A DNA stretch of 58,497 bases from positions 110,964 through 169,460 of the forward strand of contig NZ_MQWA01000001.1 of the NCBI RefSeq assembly GCF_002954445.1, read 5' to 3'. Positions 1 through 9,916 of this stretch are shown in pieces. Every line of letters starts with the position of its first letter. Positions within the stretch are counted from its first letter, which is position 1. This DNA comes from Rubritalea profundi (GTDB taxonomy: Bacteria > Verrucomicrobiota > Verrucomicrobiia > Verrucomicrobiales > Akkermansiaceae). The notes beneath the pieces are model-generated. The model did no database searches. It was given only the letters and a program-made list of their open reading frames with translations, and was not told the origin of the DNA. The position numbers and the translations under genes are program-made.

Positions 1-1037
1 AAACAAAGGCTGACGGGCTGACGGAAGGTTTCACCAGCCGGGACATATTCAAAGCAATTGGGCTTGAGAACATCATGACCTACGCACAGTCCTCTACTCC
101 ACGAGGTACCGAGTGGATCAATAAAATCCGTCTCAACAATGGAGGAAAAAACGAAGGAGCACTCAAACTTCTATTAGACACCCAGCACAAAGGTCTTTCA
201 GTGCCGACAATGGCACCAGCCGGCACAGACCTAGCACTTCAGCTCAGCATCAACCTCTCCAGCCTCGAACCTCTCATCGCGGGAGTCATGAAAGCAGCCG
301 CTAGCGATGAAGACAAAGCTGAGTTCAAAGCTGAAATGGCTAAGCCAGTCCCAATGATGGAGATGACCAATTCTGAGCTACTTCAAAAACTCGACTTGCG
401 TTTCAACCTTGTCATCGATCTTGACGCGACCGAGAAGCTCCCTACTCCTATCGGAGCATTTGATAAACCTCATCTCGTTGGGCGTATCGACGGAGCGGCA
501 TGGGCATGGGCAAAAGCTGGAGGGCAACTTCTAGGACTCACTGGTCTACCATTCGAAAAAACAGAAGCAAACGGAGTTACGACGTATAGCCTCCCGGCAG
601 AAATGACTGAAAACTTCATGGGCTATTCCCCAGTGATCTCAGTAGACTCTAACAAAAATCACATATGGGTCGCATCTTCACCTGAATTCCTAACAAAGAG
701 CAGCAGCGGAAAAAACACTCTAGCAGAAAGCGCAGCATTCAAGGCCACAATGGCTGGACTTCCAAAAGAGGGAGTCTCCATGACCTATATGTCGAAGGAT
801 TTCGCCACATTCCTCACACAGACACTTACCACATTCAAGAGCGGTGGAATGCTCGAAGAAGCGGGCGAGGAAGCTAAAACGCAAATTGATAATGCACTTG
901 AGCAACTAGCAAAAGTTAAGAATGGTGCCGCTCAGGTTATCTCGACTGACGCAGTTGGTATCCTTCTCTCAGAGCGCAATGTGCAAAATATTGAACAGCA
1001 AATGGCTGAAGCTATGAAGCTCATAAATGAAAAGTAG
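1..1037 (+). CDS. Conserved hypothetical protein, 5'-truncated by window edge
   Basis: The reading frame is open from base 3, so the ATG at 75 is probably internal and the true start lies outside the window. The visible part is about 345 residues, mostly soluble, alanine- and lysine-rich, with no membrane segment and no catalytic motif I recognise. A paired-repeat look (two stretches rich in small residues around a central AAWAWAK stretch) suggests a repeated alpha/beta fold, but this is only an impression. It ends just before a strong hairpin terminator. Function unknown; a secreted or periplasmic role cannot be judged without the N-terminus. Confidence 0.7.
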   Translation, partial: TKADGLTEGFTSRDIFKAIGLENIMTYAQSSTPRGTEWINKIRLNNGGKNEGALKLLLDTQHKGLSVPTMAPAGTDLALQLSINLSSLEPLIAGVMKAAASDEDKAEFKAEMAKPVPMMEMTNSELLQKLDLRFNLVIDLDATEKLPTPIGAFDKPHLVGRIDGAAWAWAKAGGQLLGLTGLPFEKTEANGVTTYSLPAEMTENFMGYSPVISVDSNKNHIWVASSPEFLTKSSSGKNTLAESAAFKATMAGLPKEGVSMTYMSKDFATFLTQTLTTFKSGGMLEEAGEEAKTQIDNALEQLAKVKNGAAQVISTDAVGILLSERNVQNIEQQMAEAMKLINEK

Positions 1038-1072
1038 TTCGTTAGAGTTGCTATCACTTATCTAAAAATCAA

Positions 1073-1108
1073 AAAACGCCTAGCAGTCTAAATTCTGCTA
1101 GGCGTTTT
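1073..1108 (+). terminator. Bidirectional rho-independent terminator
   Basis: A 14-bp perfect inverted repeat (AAAACGCCTAGCAG and its complement) with an 8-nt loop. T-runs follow on both strands, so it can end both the plus-strand hypothetical gene (stop at 1037) and the minus-strand AHSA1-like gene (ends at 1120). Confidence 0.9.
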
Positions 1109-1119
1109 CATTTAAAGGT

Positions 1120-1568
1120 CTAGGTCAAGTCTGACGACTGCGGTTCAATGTACTGTTTTAACGATGAAAGTAAGTAGCTCCAAACTTGAGAATCCATAAG
1201 CTCGTAGAGTTCTGGCGACTTGATGTTAGTTTGATTCACCTTCAGTAGAGTTCCTCCAGTAATACTTTCCAAACGATATGTGATCGTTAGATAGTTCTCA
1301 TCGACTCGTTCTGTCCCATGGTTATCACTCCAGTAGCGGTAGGAATAAACATGAGGTCGATATAGTTTCTCAATCACACCGAAATCAGTAAATTTATTGC
1401 CATATATTTCGCCGTGATAGAGCACCTCACTGCCGACTAGCCATTTACTTTTAACCGAAGCAACGGAAAGAACTGTGGGATCTCCTCGCTATCCGTCAGG
1501 GCTGTAAAAACGCGCTCAATGGATATATCCATTTGAATTTCTTTCTGTATGCTTAGTGTTTCCAACAT
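1120..1568 (-). pseudogene. AHSA1/SRPBCC-family protein, frameshifted
   Basis: Two adjoining frames together make one protein of about 149 residues. The first begins at ATG 1568 (MLETLSIQKEIQMDIS, then ERVFTALTDSEE), which matches the start of the AHSA1 (activator of Hsp90 ATPase homologue) SRPBCC fold. It hits a stop soon after FFPL. The second frame picks up at KWLVGSEVLYHGEIYG and runs to the end, with the expected GSEV.Y.GE strand. The break is at a run of four A on the coding strand (plus-strand T at 1449-1452); one extra A restores a single frame. The gene is therefore either a real single-base deletion, a sequence error, or (least likely) -1 slippage. Members bind hydrophobic ligands or act as co-chaperones; the ligand here is unknown. 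An in-frame ATG at 1583 is an alternative start. Confidence 0.65.
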
Positions 1569-1640
1569 CTTGGGATATCTCATATCAGGACAATGCCACT
1601 AACCAAATATAATACCACTAGCCCACCTCTGAAAATAAAA

Positions 1641-1670
1641 AGCCCCGGCTGAAATCCATCAACTGGGGCT
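1641..1670 (-). terminator. Terminator of gpmI
   Basis: AGCCCC and GGGGCT arms, extended by weaker pairs, around a short loop. On the minus strand the hairpin is followed by TTTTATTTT. It lies 26 bases past the gpmI stop codon. Confidence 0.75.
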
Positions 1671-1695
1671 AAAATATTTTACGCTACGGAAGCAT

Positions 1696-3231
1696 CTACT
1701 TAACGAGCATGCTCTTACCCGTCATTTCCTCTGGCTGGGCTACTCCTAACATATCGAGAAGTGTGGGAGCCACATCTGCAAGGATGCCATCGTTGACCGT
1801 AACACCAGCATGGTCGTCGGCCACGTAGATAGCATGCACCAGGTTGGTAGTGTGCGCTGTGTGCGGCGAGCCATCAGTATTGATCAACTTCTCGCAGTTG
1901 CCATGGTCGGCAGTGATCAGAAGCTTACCGCCGAGACGTAGAGTTTCTTCTACTACTGCTTGGACTCCTGTGTCGATCGCGACGCAGGCTTTGTTACAAG
2001 CCTCCACAATTCCTGTGTGCCCCACCATGTCTGGGTTTGCAAAGTTGAGAATCACAAGGTCGTAATATTTAAGGCTAGCTACCAATTTCTCGGTCACTTC
2101 TGGCGCGCTCATTTCTGGCTGAAGGTCGTAGGTCGCCACTCCTGGAGATGCTACGATCTGACGATCTTCATCCATAAATGGAGACTCAGCACCACCATTG
2201 AAAAAGTATGTCACATGTGGGTATTTCTCAGTCTCGGCAATGCGAAGCTGGCTCAGTCCGGCATCAGCAACTACTTCACCTAACACATTCTTCATGCTGC
2301 TAGATGGATAGACAACTTCACAATCGAAAGTCTCATCGTATGCTGTAAGAGTCACGAAATAGGGGTTTGGCTGCACTTCTTTATCAAAAGCGACAAAGGC
2401 TTCACCATTGAGGAATGCATTACAAAGCTGGCGCGCACGATCAGCACGGAAGTTGAACCAGAAGACAACATCTTCGTCATTGATGCGTTGCTCATCAGCA
2501 TCTGCTAGAATCATTGGTGTGATGAACTCGTCAGTCTCGCCCTTAGCATAGGCCGCAGCCACTGCCTCACTAGCAGATCCTTCAAACTTTTCACCTTTAC
2601 CGAGCACGATAGCATCCCAGGCGAGCTTATTACGTTCCCATCGAGTGTCGCGGTCCATCGCATAGTAACGGCCAATGACTGTCACAATCTTAGCACCGGT
2701 GCCTTCGATATCAGCCTCTAACTTCTTAAGGTAACCGATTCCACCACTAGGCGAGGTATCACGTCCATCAGTGATCGCGTGGATTGAGATATTTTTAACC
2801 CCTGCATCAGCAGCTGCTTTTACAAATGCGGCAAGATGGTCTTGGTGGCTGTGTACTCCGCCATCAGAAACAAGTCCCATAAAGTGCATTGTACCACCCT
2901 TCGCTTTTTCAAAAGCTTTCTTCATCACTTCGATGTTAGGCATTTCACCATCGGCGATCGATTTGTTGATCCGTGTGAGGCTTTGGTAAACAACACGACC
3001 AGCACCTAGGTTGAGGTGCCCCACTTCGGAGTTACCCATTTGACCATCAGGAAGACCTACGTCCATACCTGAGGCACTTACAAATCCCTTAGGATATGCC
3101 TCGAACATCTTATCATGAAATGGAGTATCCGCGAGGAGTGTGGAATTGCCATCCTTCACTGCTGTTTCTTGTCCACCAGGGTTTACACCCCAGCCGTCAC
3201 GAATAATGAGTACTACTGGTTTCTTAGCCAT
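1696..3231 (-). CDS. gpmI: 2,3-bisphosphoglycerate-independent phosphoglycerate mutase
   Basis: Interconverts 3- and 2-phosphoglycerate in glycolysis and gluconeogenesis in the cytosol, using two metal ions (usually Mn). The 511-residue length is normal. The N-terminal VVLIIRDGWG contributes a metal-binding Asp. The phosphoserine nucleophile is Ser68 in GQMGNSEVGHLNLGAGR. The substrate loop ITDGRDTSP and the C-terminal TADHGNCEKL and HTAHTTN metal sites are all present. It is a single-gene unit: a terminator lies downstream and a 299-bp divergent gap separates it from the NagZ-like gene. No Shine-Dalgarno is visible before the ATG. The family assignment is secure. Confidence 0.97.
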   Translation of the reverse strand: MAKKPVVLIIRDGWGVNPGGQETAVKDGNSTLLADTPFHDKMFEAYPKGFVSASGMDVGLPDGQMGNSEVGHLNLGAGRVVYQSLTRINKSIADGEMPNIEVMKKAFEKAKGGTMHFMGLVSDGGVHSHQDHLAAFVKAAADAGVKNISIHAITDGRDTSPSGGIGYLKKLEADIEGTGAKIVTVIGRYYAMDRDTRWERNKLAWDAIVLGKGEKFEGSASEAVAAAYAKGETDEFITPMILADADEQRINDEDVVFWFNFRADRARQLCNAFLNGEAFVAFDKEVQPNPYFVTLTAYDETFDCEVVYPSSSMKNVLGEVVADAGLSQLRIAETEKYPHVTYFFNGGAESPFMDEDRQIVASPGVATYDLQPEMSAPEVTEKLVASLKYYDLVILNFANPDMVGHTGIVEACNKACVAIDTGVQAVVEETLRLGGKLLITADHGNCEKLINTDGSPHTAHTTNLVHAIYVADDHAGVTVNDGILADVAPTLLDMLGVAQPEEMTGKSMLVK

Positions 3232-3530
3232 ATACCCGGCTTATAAGGGCAACTCATCTGACTGGCAACTGGGAAGTGGGTCGCTGCGCTCCAATGAAGA
3301 ATGAACAATTAATAATTAATAATTCCAGGTACGGTGGCACGGGTCAGGACACCCTTTACAATTTGTGCTCAACACATGATTTACAATATTGCGAGGTTCT
3401 TTACTGCGATGATACGTTGGAGGAAAGTTGGATGATCTGAGGGAGGCTCAGAAAATCTAACTTCTTAAATTTAAAGTCTTAAATTCAATAGCGACTTGCT
3501 ACTTAGCACTCCCCCCTCCAACCTCCCGCC
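3232..3530. other. Divergent intergenic region between gpmI and the NagZ-like gene
   Basis: 299 bases with no coding potential. It must hold both outward promoters. It contains an AT-rich stretch (AATTAATAATTAATAATT near 3306-3323) and a small hairpin (TCTGAG/CTCAGA at 3436-3452). No clear operator or standard -35/-10 pair was recognised. Confidence 0.5.
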
Positions 3531-4628
3531 ATGCACGGCCAACTGTTACTCTTAGGGATCAAGGGATACGAACTCTCGACTAACGAGATCCATTACCTAA
3601 GTAAAATCCAGCCTGGTGGGTTTATCCTCTTTGGCCGCAATGTGCAGTCCCCTACTCAGGTGCGTGCACTCACTGATTCACTGCGTGAGATCTGCGACAT
3701 TGAACCCATCATTGCCATCGACCAAGAAGGAGGTAGAGTCACTCGCACCAAAGAAATAGGCAACACGCCTCCCTCAGCCGAACAACTCCGAATCTGTGGC
3801 AAGCCCGACCTCATCGCATGGCATGGCATCCAAACTGGCCTTCTACTTAACCAGTTGGGCATCAACATGAACTTAGCTCCAGTGTTAGACATTTGCTATG
3901 ACCCCGAAGCCGACAACGCCCTGCGAAGCCGTTGCTATGGTAGAGACGCGCAAGAAGTCATCAACAACGCGGGAGTCTATAACCGAAATCTCATCCGCAC
4001 CAAAGTGCACGGATGCGGCAAACACTTTCCGTCATGTGGACTCGCCGATGTGGACCCTCACCACATGCTTCCCGTGTCTCATAAATCAAAAGAGGATATG
4101 ATGCAGAGTGACCTACTGCCCTACACGGCGCTCGGTGACGAACTCAGTGCTGTGCTGACTGGTCACACCCATTTTTCCCAGCTCGATCCAAATTCACCTG
4201 GCTTACCAGCTTCACTTTCTAGAAATATCGTCACCAGATTACTTCGTGACCAACTTGGTTATGATGGTGTGGTAATGACTGACGACCTCGACATGGGAGC
4301 TATCATCAACACCTACGGTCGTGGCCCCGATGTAAAAATGGCAATCGAGGCCGGCAACGACATGGCTATGATCTGCCATCAGACTGACACAGCCGAGCAA
4401 GCATTAGCCTCTCTACAGGAACTCTCTGGTTATACGCTCGAAGACTCGCTCAAGAGAATCCACAAACTGAAAAGAAAGTTAGCCAAACCGATTGATTTCA
4501 GCCAAGAACGTTGGGACAAGCTCAACGACGAAATCATGGAACTTCGTATCAAAACCCTCGGTGAAGAAGCGGCAAAATTCCAAAGTGATTCAGTCGCCAA
4601 CTCCCGCAGCCCAGTCGAAGACTACTAA
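3531..4628 (+). CDS. nagZ: Glycoside hydrolase family 3, beta-N-acetylhexosaminidase-like
   Basis: 365 residues forming a GH3 TIM barrel. NagZ removes N-acetylglucosamine from anhydromuropeptides during cell-wall recycling. IAIDQEGGRVTR (substrate-binding loop), KHFPSCGLADVDPHH (the loop with the Asp-x-His acid/base dyad, near residues 163-178) and VVMTDDLDMGAI (catalytic Asp, about residue 251) are all present. The loop reads KHFPSCG where most family members have KHFPGHG, but the Asp-x-His dyad is retained. No signal peptide, so cytosolic as expected. It is followed closely by the MntR-like gene and the methyltransferase, possibly co-transcribed. A broader GH3 glucosidase role cannot be excluded. 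Confidence 0.88.
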   Translation: MHGQLLLLGIKGYELSTNEIHYLSKIQPGGFILFGRNVQSPTQVRALTDSLREICDIEPIIAIDQEGGRVTRTKEIGNTPPSAEQLRICGKPDLIAWHGIQTGLLLNQLGINMNLAPVLDICYDPEADNALRSRCYGRDAQEVINNAGVYNRNLIRTKVHGCGKHFPSCGLADVDPHHMLPVSHKSKEDMMQSDLLPYTALGDELSAVLTGHTHFSQLDPNSPGLPASLSRNIVTRLLRDQLGYDGVVMTDDLDMGAIINTYGRGPDVKMAIEAGNDMAMICHQTDTAEQALASLQELSGYTLEDSLKRIHKLKRKLAKPIDFSQERWDKLNDEIMELRIKTLGEEAAKFQSDSVANSRSPVEDY

Positions 4629-4672
4629 TTTTTTCAATCTTAGATCTCAAATCTCAAATCATCAATCACTCA

Positions 4673-5098
4673 GTGTCTTCATCTAACCGCACATCTGGCT
4701 CCGTAGCCATGGACGACTACCTCGAACAAATTCTCAATCTGATCGAAGAAAAAGGCTACGCCCGCCCAGTCGACATCTCAAAAAAACTCGGAATTTCCCA
4801 AGCGAGTGTCACTAACATGATCCGCAGGCTCGACACCGAAGGGTTGGTGAAACACGAGAAATACCGTGGCACTATCCTCACTGAAAAAGGCCGTACGATA
4901 GCCAATGCCATCATCACTCGCCACGACACGCTCACCGAGTTCCTCCGCCTCTTTGAGATCGATGAAGACACTATCTATGCCGACGTTGAAGGCATGGAAC
5001 ATCACATTTCCAAAGCCACACTCGGCGTGATCACCACTCTGGTAGAAGAACTCAAGTCAAATTCTGAAGTTCTCACCCGCTTGAAAAGCAAACTATAG
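4673..5098 (+). CDS. mntR: MntR/DtxR-family metal-dependent transcriptional regulator
   Basis: A manganese- or iron-sensing repressor of about 129-141 residues with an N-terminal winged helix (LIEEKGYARPVDISKKLGIS onward) and a dimerisation/metal-binding helix bundle. It lacks the SH3-like tail of DtxR, as MntR does. All residues that bind Mn in Bacillus MntR have counterparts: the Asp and Glu in DDYLEQI, the His in TRHDTLTEFL, and Glu, Glu and His in DVEGMEHH. The GTG at 4673 and the ATG at 4709 are both possible starts; the ATG gives a protein beginning MDDYLEQI. No Mn transporter gene is nearby, so the regulon must be elsewhere. Only 9 bp separates it from the next gene. Confidence 0.9.
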   Translation: MSSSNRTSGSVAMDDYLEQILNLIEEKGYARPVDISKKLGISQASVTNMIRRLDTEGLVKHEKYRGTILTEKGRTIANAIITRHDTLTEFLRLFEIDEDTIYADVEGMEHHISKATLGVITTLVEELKSNSEVLTRLKSKL

Positions 5099-5107
5099 CC
5101 CGCGCTC

Positions 5108-5617
5108 ATGAGTGATTCCAAAAAATTCGAACACATCCGCCACAAGCCACCGGCGGAACTCACCACCCCGAGGCCGCTCATCATCGCCCTCTCTCCTTTG
5201 AGAACCCACGCGAACCTCTCGACCATTGTCCGCACCGCCGGATGTCTAGGCCTCACGGAGGTCATCGCCACGGGAAATGCCAAGATCAACCCGAAGATCG
5301 CGCGCGATGGAGCCGACAACGTGAACCTCACCTCAAGGCGCACACTACTTCCTGCACTAAAGAAGCTCAAAGCGGATGGCTACCAACTAGTCGGCCTTGA
5401 GCAGACCACCAACTCCGTCCCACTCGGAGACTTCCAATTTCCACACAAGACCGTCCTAGTCGTCGGTTCCGAGCGCGAAGGTCTCAATCAAGACACACTT
5501 GATGTACTCGATCACGTGGTAGAAATCCCAGTCTGGGGGCTGCCTTATAGCTACAATGTGGCCACCGCCACCAGCATCTGCCTCCACACCTATTGCGAGC
5601 AATACCCAACAGGTTGA
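5108..5617 (+). CDS. SpoU/TrmH-family RNA 2'-O-methyltransferase
   Basis: A SPOUT methyltransferase of 169 residues, with a trefoil knot that binds S-adenosylmethionine. Motif 1 is NLSTIVRTAGCLGL with the catalytic Arg, motif 2 is VLVVGSEREGLN, and motif 3 is VEIPVWGLPYSYNVATATS. The usual SLN of motif 3 is SYN here. There is no N-terminal substrate-binding extension, so the protein is close in size to the TrmL or minimal TrmH types; which tRNA or rRNA it modifies is not clear. It directly follows the mntR-like gene with a 9-bp gap. Confidence 0.85.
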   Translation: MSDSKKFEHIRHKPPAELTTPRPLIIALSPLRTHANLSTIVRTAGCLGLTEVIATGNAKINPKIARDGADNVNLTSRRTLLPALKKLKADGYQLVGLEQTTNSVPLGDFQFPHKTVLVVGSEREGLNQDTLDVLDHVVEIPVWGLPYSYNVATATSICLHTYCEQYPTG

Positions 5618-5653
5618 TGAAGGTTTGCGACAAAGCAGATCTAACTCTCCAAC

Positions 5654-5680
5654 TTCAAATTTGTTTTCTTTAAATTTGAA
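5654..5680. other. AT-rich hairpin in the trmH-secA gap
   Basis: A perfect 9-bp inverted repeat (TTCAAATTT and AAATTTGAA) with a 9-nt loop, 37 bases after the methyltransferase stop. It could be a weak terminator or an operator for secA; the low GC and lack of a following T-run argue against strong termination. Confidence 0.35.
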
Positions 5681-5835
5681 TTCCATCACGAAATTCGAGC
5701 CCAAATTCACCCCTCATTTAAGAAATACGTAGTAATCCTTGGAGAATACTACATCTACACAGAAAGTCCCTTGCCTATCGGGGCTAAGAGGTGTATGGAG
5801 AATCCGCCCAACCCTAATAATGCGGGCAGATAGCT

Positions 5836-8800
5836 ATGCTTAAATGGATTCTCCAAAAAATCGTCGGTAACAAAAATCAGCGCGAGATAAAGCGCATGAA
5901 CCCAGTCGTTGCCAAAATCAACGAAATCGAGGAGGCGCTTCAGAATGAATCTGAAGCTGCTGTTCTAGCCAAAGTCACTGCGTGGCAACACCACCTTCAC
6001 CGCTATTTGCCACTTGGAGCTCCGACCAAACGCACCATCGAAGCAATGGACAGCGGAACGCTTTCCCAGTTTGCTGAAACCCTAGAAACCCGCTTCAGTG
6101 ACCTGCGTAGCGAGTACCCATCACTACCAAAAGTAGAAGCGTCCCCAGAATCTATCGAAGCGGCTAAAGCTGCTTTTATTGAGATCGAGGACGAATTTCC
6201 AGCGAAGCGCGATCTCTACCTCAAGCAAATCCTTCCTGAAGCTTATGCCGTGGTAAAAAATGGAGCGCGCCGCATTTGTGGCCGCAGCATCCCACTCGGT
6301 GGAAGTGAAATCAAATGGAACATGGTGCACTTCGACGTGCAGCTCGTCGGTGGTATAGCTCTCCACAATGGCATGATTGCCGAGATGCAAACCGGTGAAG
6401 GTAAAACTCTCGTTGGTACTCTTCCAGTTTTCCTCAATGCCCTCACCGGCCTTGGTGTGCACGTCGTCACAGTCAACGACTACCTCGCTCAGCGTGACTC
6501 CGAATGGATGGGTGCACTTTACAGCTACCTCGGACTCAGCATCGGTTGTATCCAGAACCAACAGCCACCACAACTGCGTGCGGCCCAATACCAATGTGAC
6601 ATCACCTACGGAACAAACTCCGAGTTCGGATTCGATTACCTCCGCGACAACGGCATGTCTTCCTCAAAAGAAGAGCAGGTCCAACACGGCCACTTCTTCG
6701 CGATCATTGACGAAGTTGACTCAATCTTGATTGATGAAGCGCGTACGCCACTCATCATTTCTGGCCCATCTACTGTTTCAAACACTGAGCAGTACGGCTT
6801 ATTCAAGGGGAATATTCAAGCTCTAGTTAAGCAGCAAAACCTCCTCTGTAACGAACTCGCCGAAGAAGTTAAAAAATCTCTCGCAGCGGATGACGAAGAA
6901 ACTGCCGGCCGCGCACTCTTTAAAATCAAACTTGGCCAGCCACGCAGCAAACAACTTGCTCGCTACATGCAGGATCCAGACGCTCGCCGTCTGATCGAGA
7001 AGACAGAGCTCTCAATGTACCAAGACGCGCAGAAGAAAGATCTCTACGCAATCAAAGAAGAGCTCTTCTACACCATCGATGAGAAAGGCCACGATGCTGA
7101 TCTCATGGATAAAGGACGTATCTTCCTCGACCCTAACGACTCGGACTCTTTCGTTCTCCCAGACCTCGCTGAAGAATACGCTGACATTGACGCTCAAGAC
7201 GAACTCACAGCCGAAGAAAAGGCGGAGCACAAAGACGTTCTTCAGACTCGCCTCGACAGCCAAGGCCAGAAGATGCACTCCATCTCGCAGCTCCTCAAAG
7301 CATTTTGTATCTACGAGAAAGACGTCGAATATGTGATCGAAGAGAACAAGATCGTGATCGTCGACGAGCAGACTGGCCGTAAGATGGCTGGACGCCGTTG
7401 GTCCGATGGTCTCCACCAAGCGATCGAAGCAAAAGAAGGTGTGACGGTGGAACGTGAGACGCAGACTTACGCGACTATCACTATCCAGAATTACTTCCGC
7501 CTCTACGAGAAGCTCGCTGGCATGACTGGTACAGCTGAAACTGAAGCTGCAGAATTCCACGATATTTACCGTCTCGACGTTCTCCCTATCCCAACCAACC
7601 GTCCTAACACACGTATTGACGACAACGACCAGGTCTTCAAGACCCGCCGTGAGAAGTACAATGCGGTGGTCAAAAGGATTGCTGATTCCCAAGAACGCGG
7701 TCAGCCAGTCCTCGTTGGTACAGCATCTGTCGACGCCTCAGAAACTCTTTCACGCCTCCTCAAACGCGCTAAGATCCCACATAAAGTTCTCAACGCTAAA
7801 TTCCACGAACAAGAAGCCGAAATCATTGCCAACGCTGGCCAAAAAGGAGCAGTCACAGTCTCCACTAACATGGCTGGCCGAGGCACTGATATCAAACTCG
7901 CTGATGGTGTGGAAGCTCTCGGCGGCCTCTTTGTCATCGGTTGTGAGCGCTACCCATCACGCCGAGTAGACCGCCAGCTACGTGGCCGATGCGCCCGTCA
8001 GGGTGACTCAGGTCTCAGCCAGTTCTACATCTCCTTTGAAGACGACCTTATGCGTAACTTTGCCGCAGCCGACCGCATGACTACCATGATGGAACGATTC
8101 GGTATGGAAGAAGGTGAAGCACTAGAGCACAAGTGGCTCAACCGCTCCATCGAGACTGCTCAAAAGCGTGTCGAACAACGCGACTACCAATGGCGTAAGC
8201 GCGTCCTCGATTTCGACGATGTGATGAACATGCAGCGCGAAGTAGTCTACGGCTACCGCAACGAAGTCCTCTCCTCCGAAGACCCACGCGAGCTTCTCAA
8301 CGAAGTGATCGACGACATGATTCCTGCTACCGTCCACGAATACATGGACCAGCGCGACGCAGGAGCTCCTGACTACGCTGAGCTCCTCGGCTGGATCAAT
8401 ACCACCTTCCCACTCTCTCTCAGTATGGAAGAAAGTGGCATTCAAAACCGCTCGGCTGATGACAATGCCGAATGGCTCATCGCTGAAGTCAAGAAGTCCT
8501 ACGAACTTAAAGTAGCAGACCAACCTGCAGAGTACCTCGATCATCTCGAGCGTCAGATCATCCTCACTGCGATCGACCGACTTTGGCAGGAGCACCTCTA
8601 TAACATGGACGCGCTCCGTGAGGGTGTGCACCTCCGCGCTCAAGGCCAGAAAGACCCGCTCGTGGAATACAAAAACGAGGCATACGCTTTGTTTGAGACA
8701 CTGATGGATTCGATCAAAGGTGATGCACTCAGCAACCTGTTCCGCTCTACTGCGAGCCTCGACCAGTTCGAGCAGCTCCTGCAAAGCATGCCACAGGAAC

Positions 8801-8985
8801 TCGATGGACCAGAACAGCCACAGATCACTAACACCAACATGGCCCAGGCGATCACCTCTCAAGAAGTAGCACTAAAGCCACTCAAAAGCGGTAAGCCAGT
8901 CAAAATCGAGTTTCCAAAGCGCAAGCCAATCCAACTTAAGAACACCAAGAACACCAAGAACACCAAGAACGCCAAGAAGAGCTAA
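5836..8985 (+). CDS. secA: Preprotein translocase ATPase SecA
   Basis: The motor that pushes unfolded preproteins through SecYEG. At 1049 residues it is longer than E. coli SecA (901). Walker A is [11 protein letters not shown] (about 184-194), and Walker B/DEAD is [17 protein letters not shown] (about 292-307). The preprotein cross-linking insert and helicase domain 2 ([25 protein letters not shown]) follow. The extra length comes from insertions between residues 320 and 450. The C-terminal zinc-finger/SecB-binding motif is missing; instead the protein ends in a lysine-rich NTK tail made by a 9-bp DNA repeat. The upstream region contains an AT hairpin but no Shine-Dalgarno. Confidence 0.97.
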   Translation: MLKWILQKIVGNKNQREIKRMNPVVAKINEIEEALQNESEAAVLAKVTAWQHHLHRYLPLGAPTKRTIEAMDSGTLSQFAETLETRFSDLRSEYPSLPKVEASPESIEAAKAAFIEIEDEFPAKRDLYLKQILPEAYAVVKNGARRICGRSIPLGGSEIKWNMVHFDVQLVGGIALHNGMIAEMQTGEGKTLVGTLPVFLNALTGLGVHVVTVNDYLAQRDSEWMGALYSYLGLSIGCIQNQQPPQLRAAQYQCDITYGTNSEFGFDYLRDNGMSSSKEEQVQHGHFFAIIDEVDSILIDEARTPLIISGPSTVSNTEQYGLFKGNIQALVKQQNLLCNELAEEVKKSLAADDEETAGRALFKIKLGQPRSKQLARYMQDPDARRLIEKTELSMYQDAQKKDLYAIKEELFYTIDEKGHDADLMDKGRIFLDPNDSDSFVLPDLAEEYADIDAQDELTAEEKAEHKDVLQTRLDSQGQKMHSISQLLKAFCIYEKDVEYVIEENKIVIVDEQTGRKMAGRRWSDGLHQAIEAKEGVTVERETQTYATITIQNYFRLYEKLAGMTGTAETEAAEFHDIYRLDVLPIPTNRPNTRIDDNDQVFKTRREKYNAVVKRIADSQERGQPVLVGTASVDASETLSRLLKRAKIPHKVLNAKFHEQEAEIIANAGQKGAVTVSTNMAGRGTDIKLADGVEALGGLFVIGCERYPSRRVDRQLRGRCARQGDSGLSQFYISFEDDLMRNFAAADRMTTMMERFGMEEGEALEHKWLNRSIETAQKRVEQRDYQWRKRVLDFDDVMNMQREVVYGYRNEVLSSEDPRELLNEVIDDMIPATVHEYMDQRDAGAPDYAELLGWINTTFPLSLSMEESGIQNRSADDNAEWLIAEVKKSYELKVADQPAEYLDHLERQIILTAIDRLWQEHLYNMDALREGVHLRAQGQKDPLVEYKNEAYALFETLMDSIKGDALSNLFRSTASLDQFEQLLQSMPQELDGPEQPQITNTNMAQAITSQEVALKPLKSGKPVKIEFPKRKPIQLKNTKNTKNTKNAKKS
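8941..8976 (+). repeat. 9-bp tandem repeat inside secA 3' end
   Basis: Three exact copies of AACACCAAG and a fourth with one change (AACGCCAAG), encoding N-T-K repeats at the SecA C-terminus. The period is a multiple of three, so copy-number change would not shift the frame. Confidence 0.9.
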
Positions 8986-9092
8986 GATTAGTTCTCCTCA
9001 TCACTAGCCTGAATGAGATAAATGAAGTTCTTTACATCTCTCTCTTTTCTGGCTTTTCAAATTCACCAAAATCACCTTTAATTCACACAGTC

Positions 9093-9854
9093 ATGGCCAA
9101 CCTCAACCTTACTCTCAAAGTCTGGCGTCAAAAAAACGCTAACGACCGCGGTACAATCGAAACTCACGAAGCGACCGACATTCCGCAGGAAGCATCCTTC
9201 CTCGAAATGCTCGATATCGTAAACGAGCGTGTCATCGCTGAAGGCGGACTGCCAATCGTCTTCGACCATGATTGCCGTGAAGGTATCTGTGGAATGTGCT
9301 CACTCACCATCAATGGTGTACCACACTCCAAGGAACACGGCATTACAACTTGCCAGCTTCACATGCGTAAGTTCAAGGACGGCGAGACCATCTGGGTCGA
9401 GCCATTCCGCGCAAAAGCATTCCCAGTCGTCAAAGACCTCATCACAGACCGCAGTGCGTTTGACCGCATCATGTCTGCAGGTGGTTTCATCGACGTTCGC
9501 ACAGGATCAGCACCTGACGCAAACTCCATACCTGTCGAAAAGAAGCTTGCTGACGAAGTATTCGACGCAGCTGCTTGTATCGGTTGTGGTGCATGTGTTG
9601 CAGCCTGTAAGAACGCTTCAGCTATGCTCTTCGTTTCAGCCAAAGCAGCACACCTCAATAAGCTTCCACAAGGCCAGCCAGAAAAGACCAAGCGTACTCT
9701 CGCAATGGTTCGCCAGATGGACGAAGAAGGCTTCGGCAACTGTACTAACCAGTACGAGTGTGAAGCAGTTTGCCCTAAGGAAATCAGCGTCGATAATATC
9801 GCTAAACTCAACCGCGACTACCTCCTCGCCTCAGCAAAAGACGGCCTAATATAA
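9093..9854 (+). CDS. sdhB: Succinate dehydrogenase/fumarate reductase iron-sulfur subunit
   Basis: A 253-residue iron-sulfur subunit that passes electrons from the flavoprotein SdhA to quinone at the inner membrane. The N-terminal 2Fe-2S site is CREGICGMC with a later Cys in TTCQL. The C-terminal ferredoxin-like part has [11 protein letters not shown] and [12 protein letters not shown] for the 4Fe-4S and 3Fe-4S clusters. The sequence style fits the type B complexes of Bacteroidota and Verrucomicrobiota. sdhC and sdhA, which normally precede it, are absent: the upstream neighbour is secA, and the next gene is on the other strand. A strong terminator follows. Confidence 0.96.
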   Translation: MANLNLTLKVWRQKNANDRGTIETHEATDIPQEASFLEMLDIVNERVIAEGGLPIVFDHDCREGICGMCSLTINGVPHSKEHGITTCQLHMRKFKDGETIWVEPFRAKAFPVVKDLITDRSAFDRIMSAGGFIDVRTGSAPDANSIPVEKKLADEVFDAAACIGCGACVAACKNASAMLFVSAKAAHLNKLPQGQPEKTKRTLAMVRQMDEEGFGNCTNQYECEAVCPKEISVDNIAKLNRDYLLASAKDGLI

Positions 9855-9879
9855 GCCTCCGCTGCTAGAAATTTCAAAG

Positions 9880-9914
9880 CGCCCAGCTGACCACGTGTCA
9901 TCTGGGCGTTTTTT
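9880..9914 (+). terminator. Terminator of sdhB
   Basis: Stem CGCCCAG/CTGGGCG with an inner TGAC/GTCA pair, followed by six T. It lies 25 bases after sdhB and only 2 bases from the stop codon of the opposing thioesterase-like pseudogene. Confidence 0.9.
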
Positions 9915-9916
9915 AT

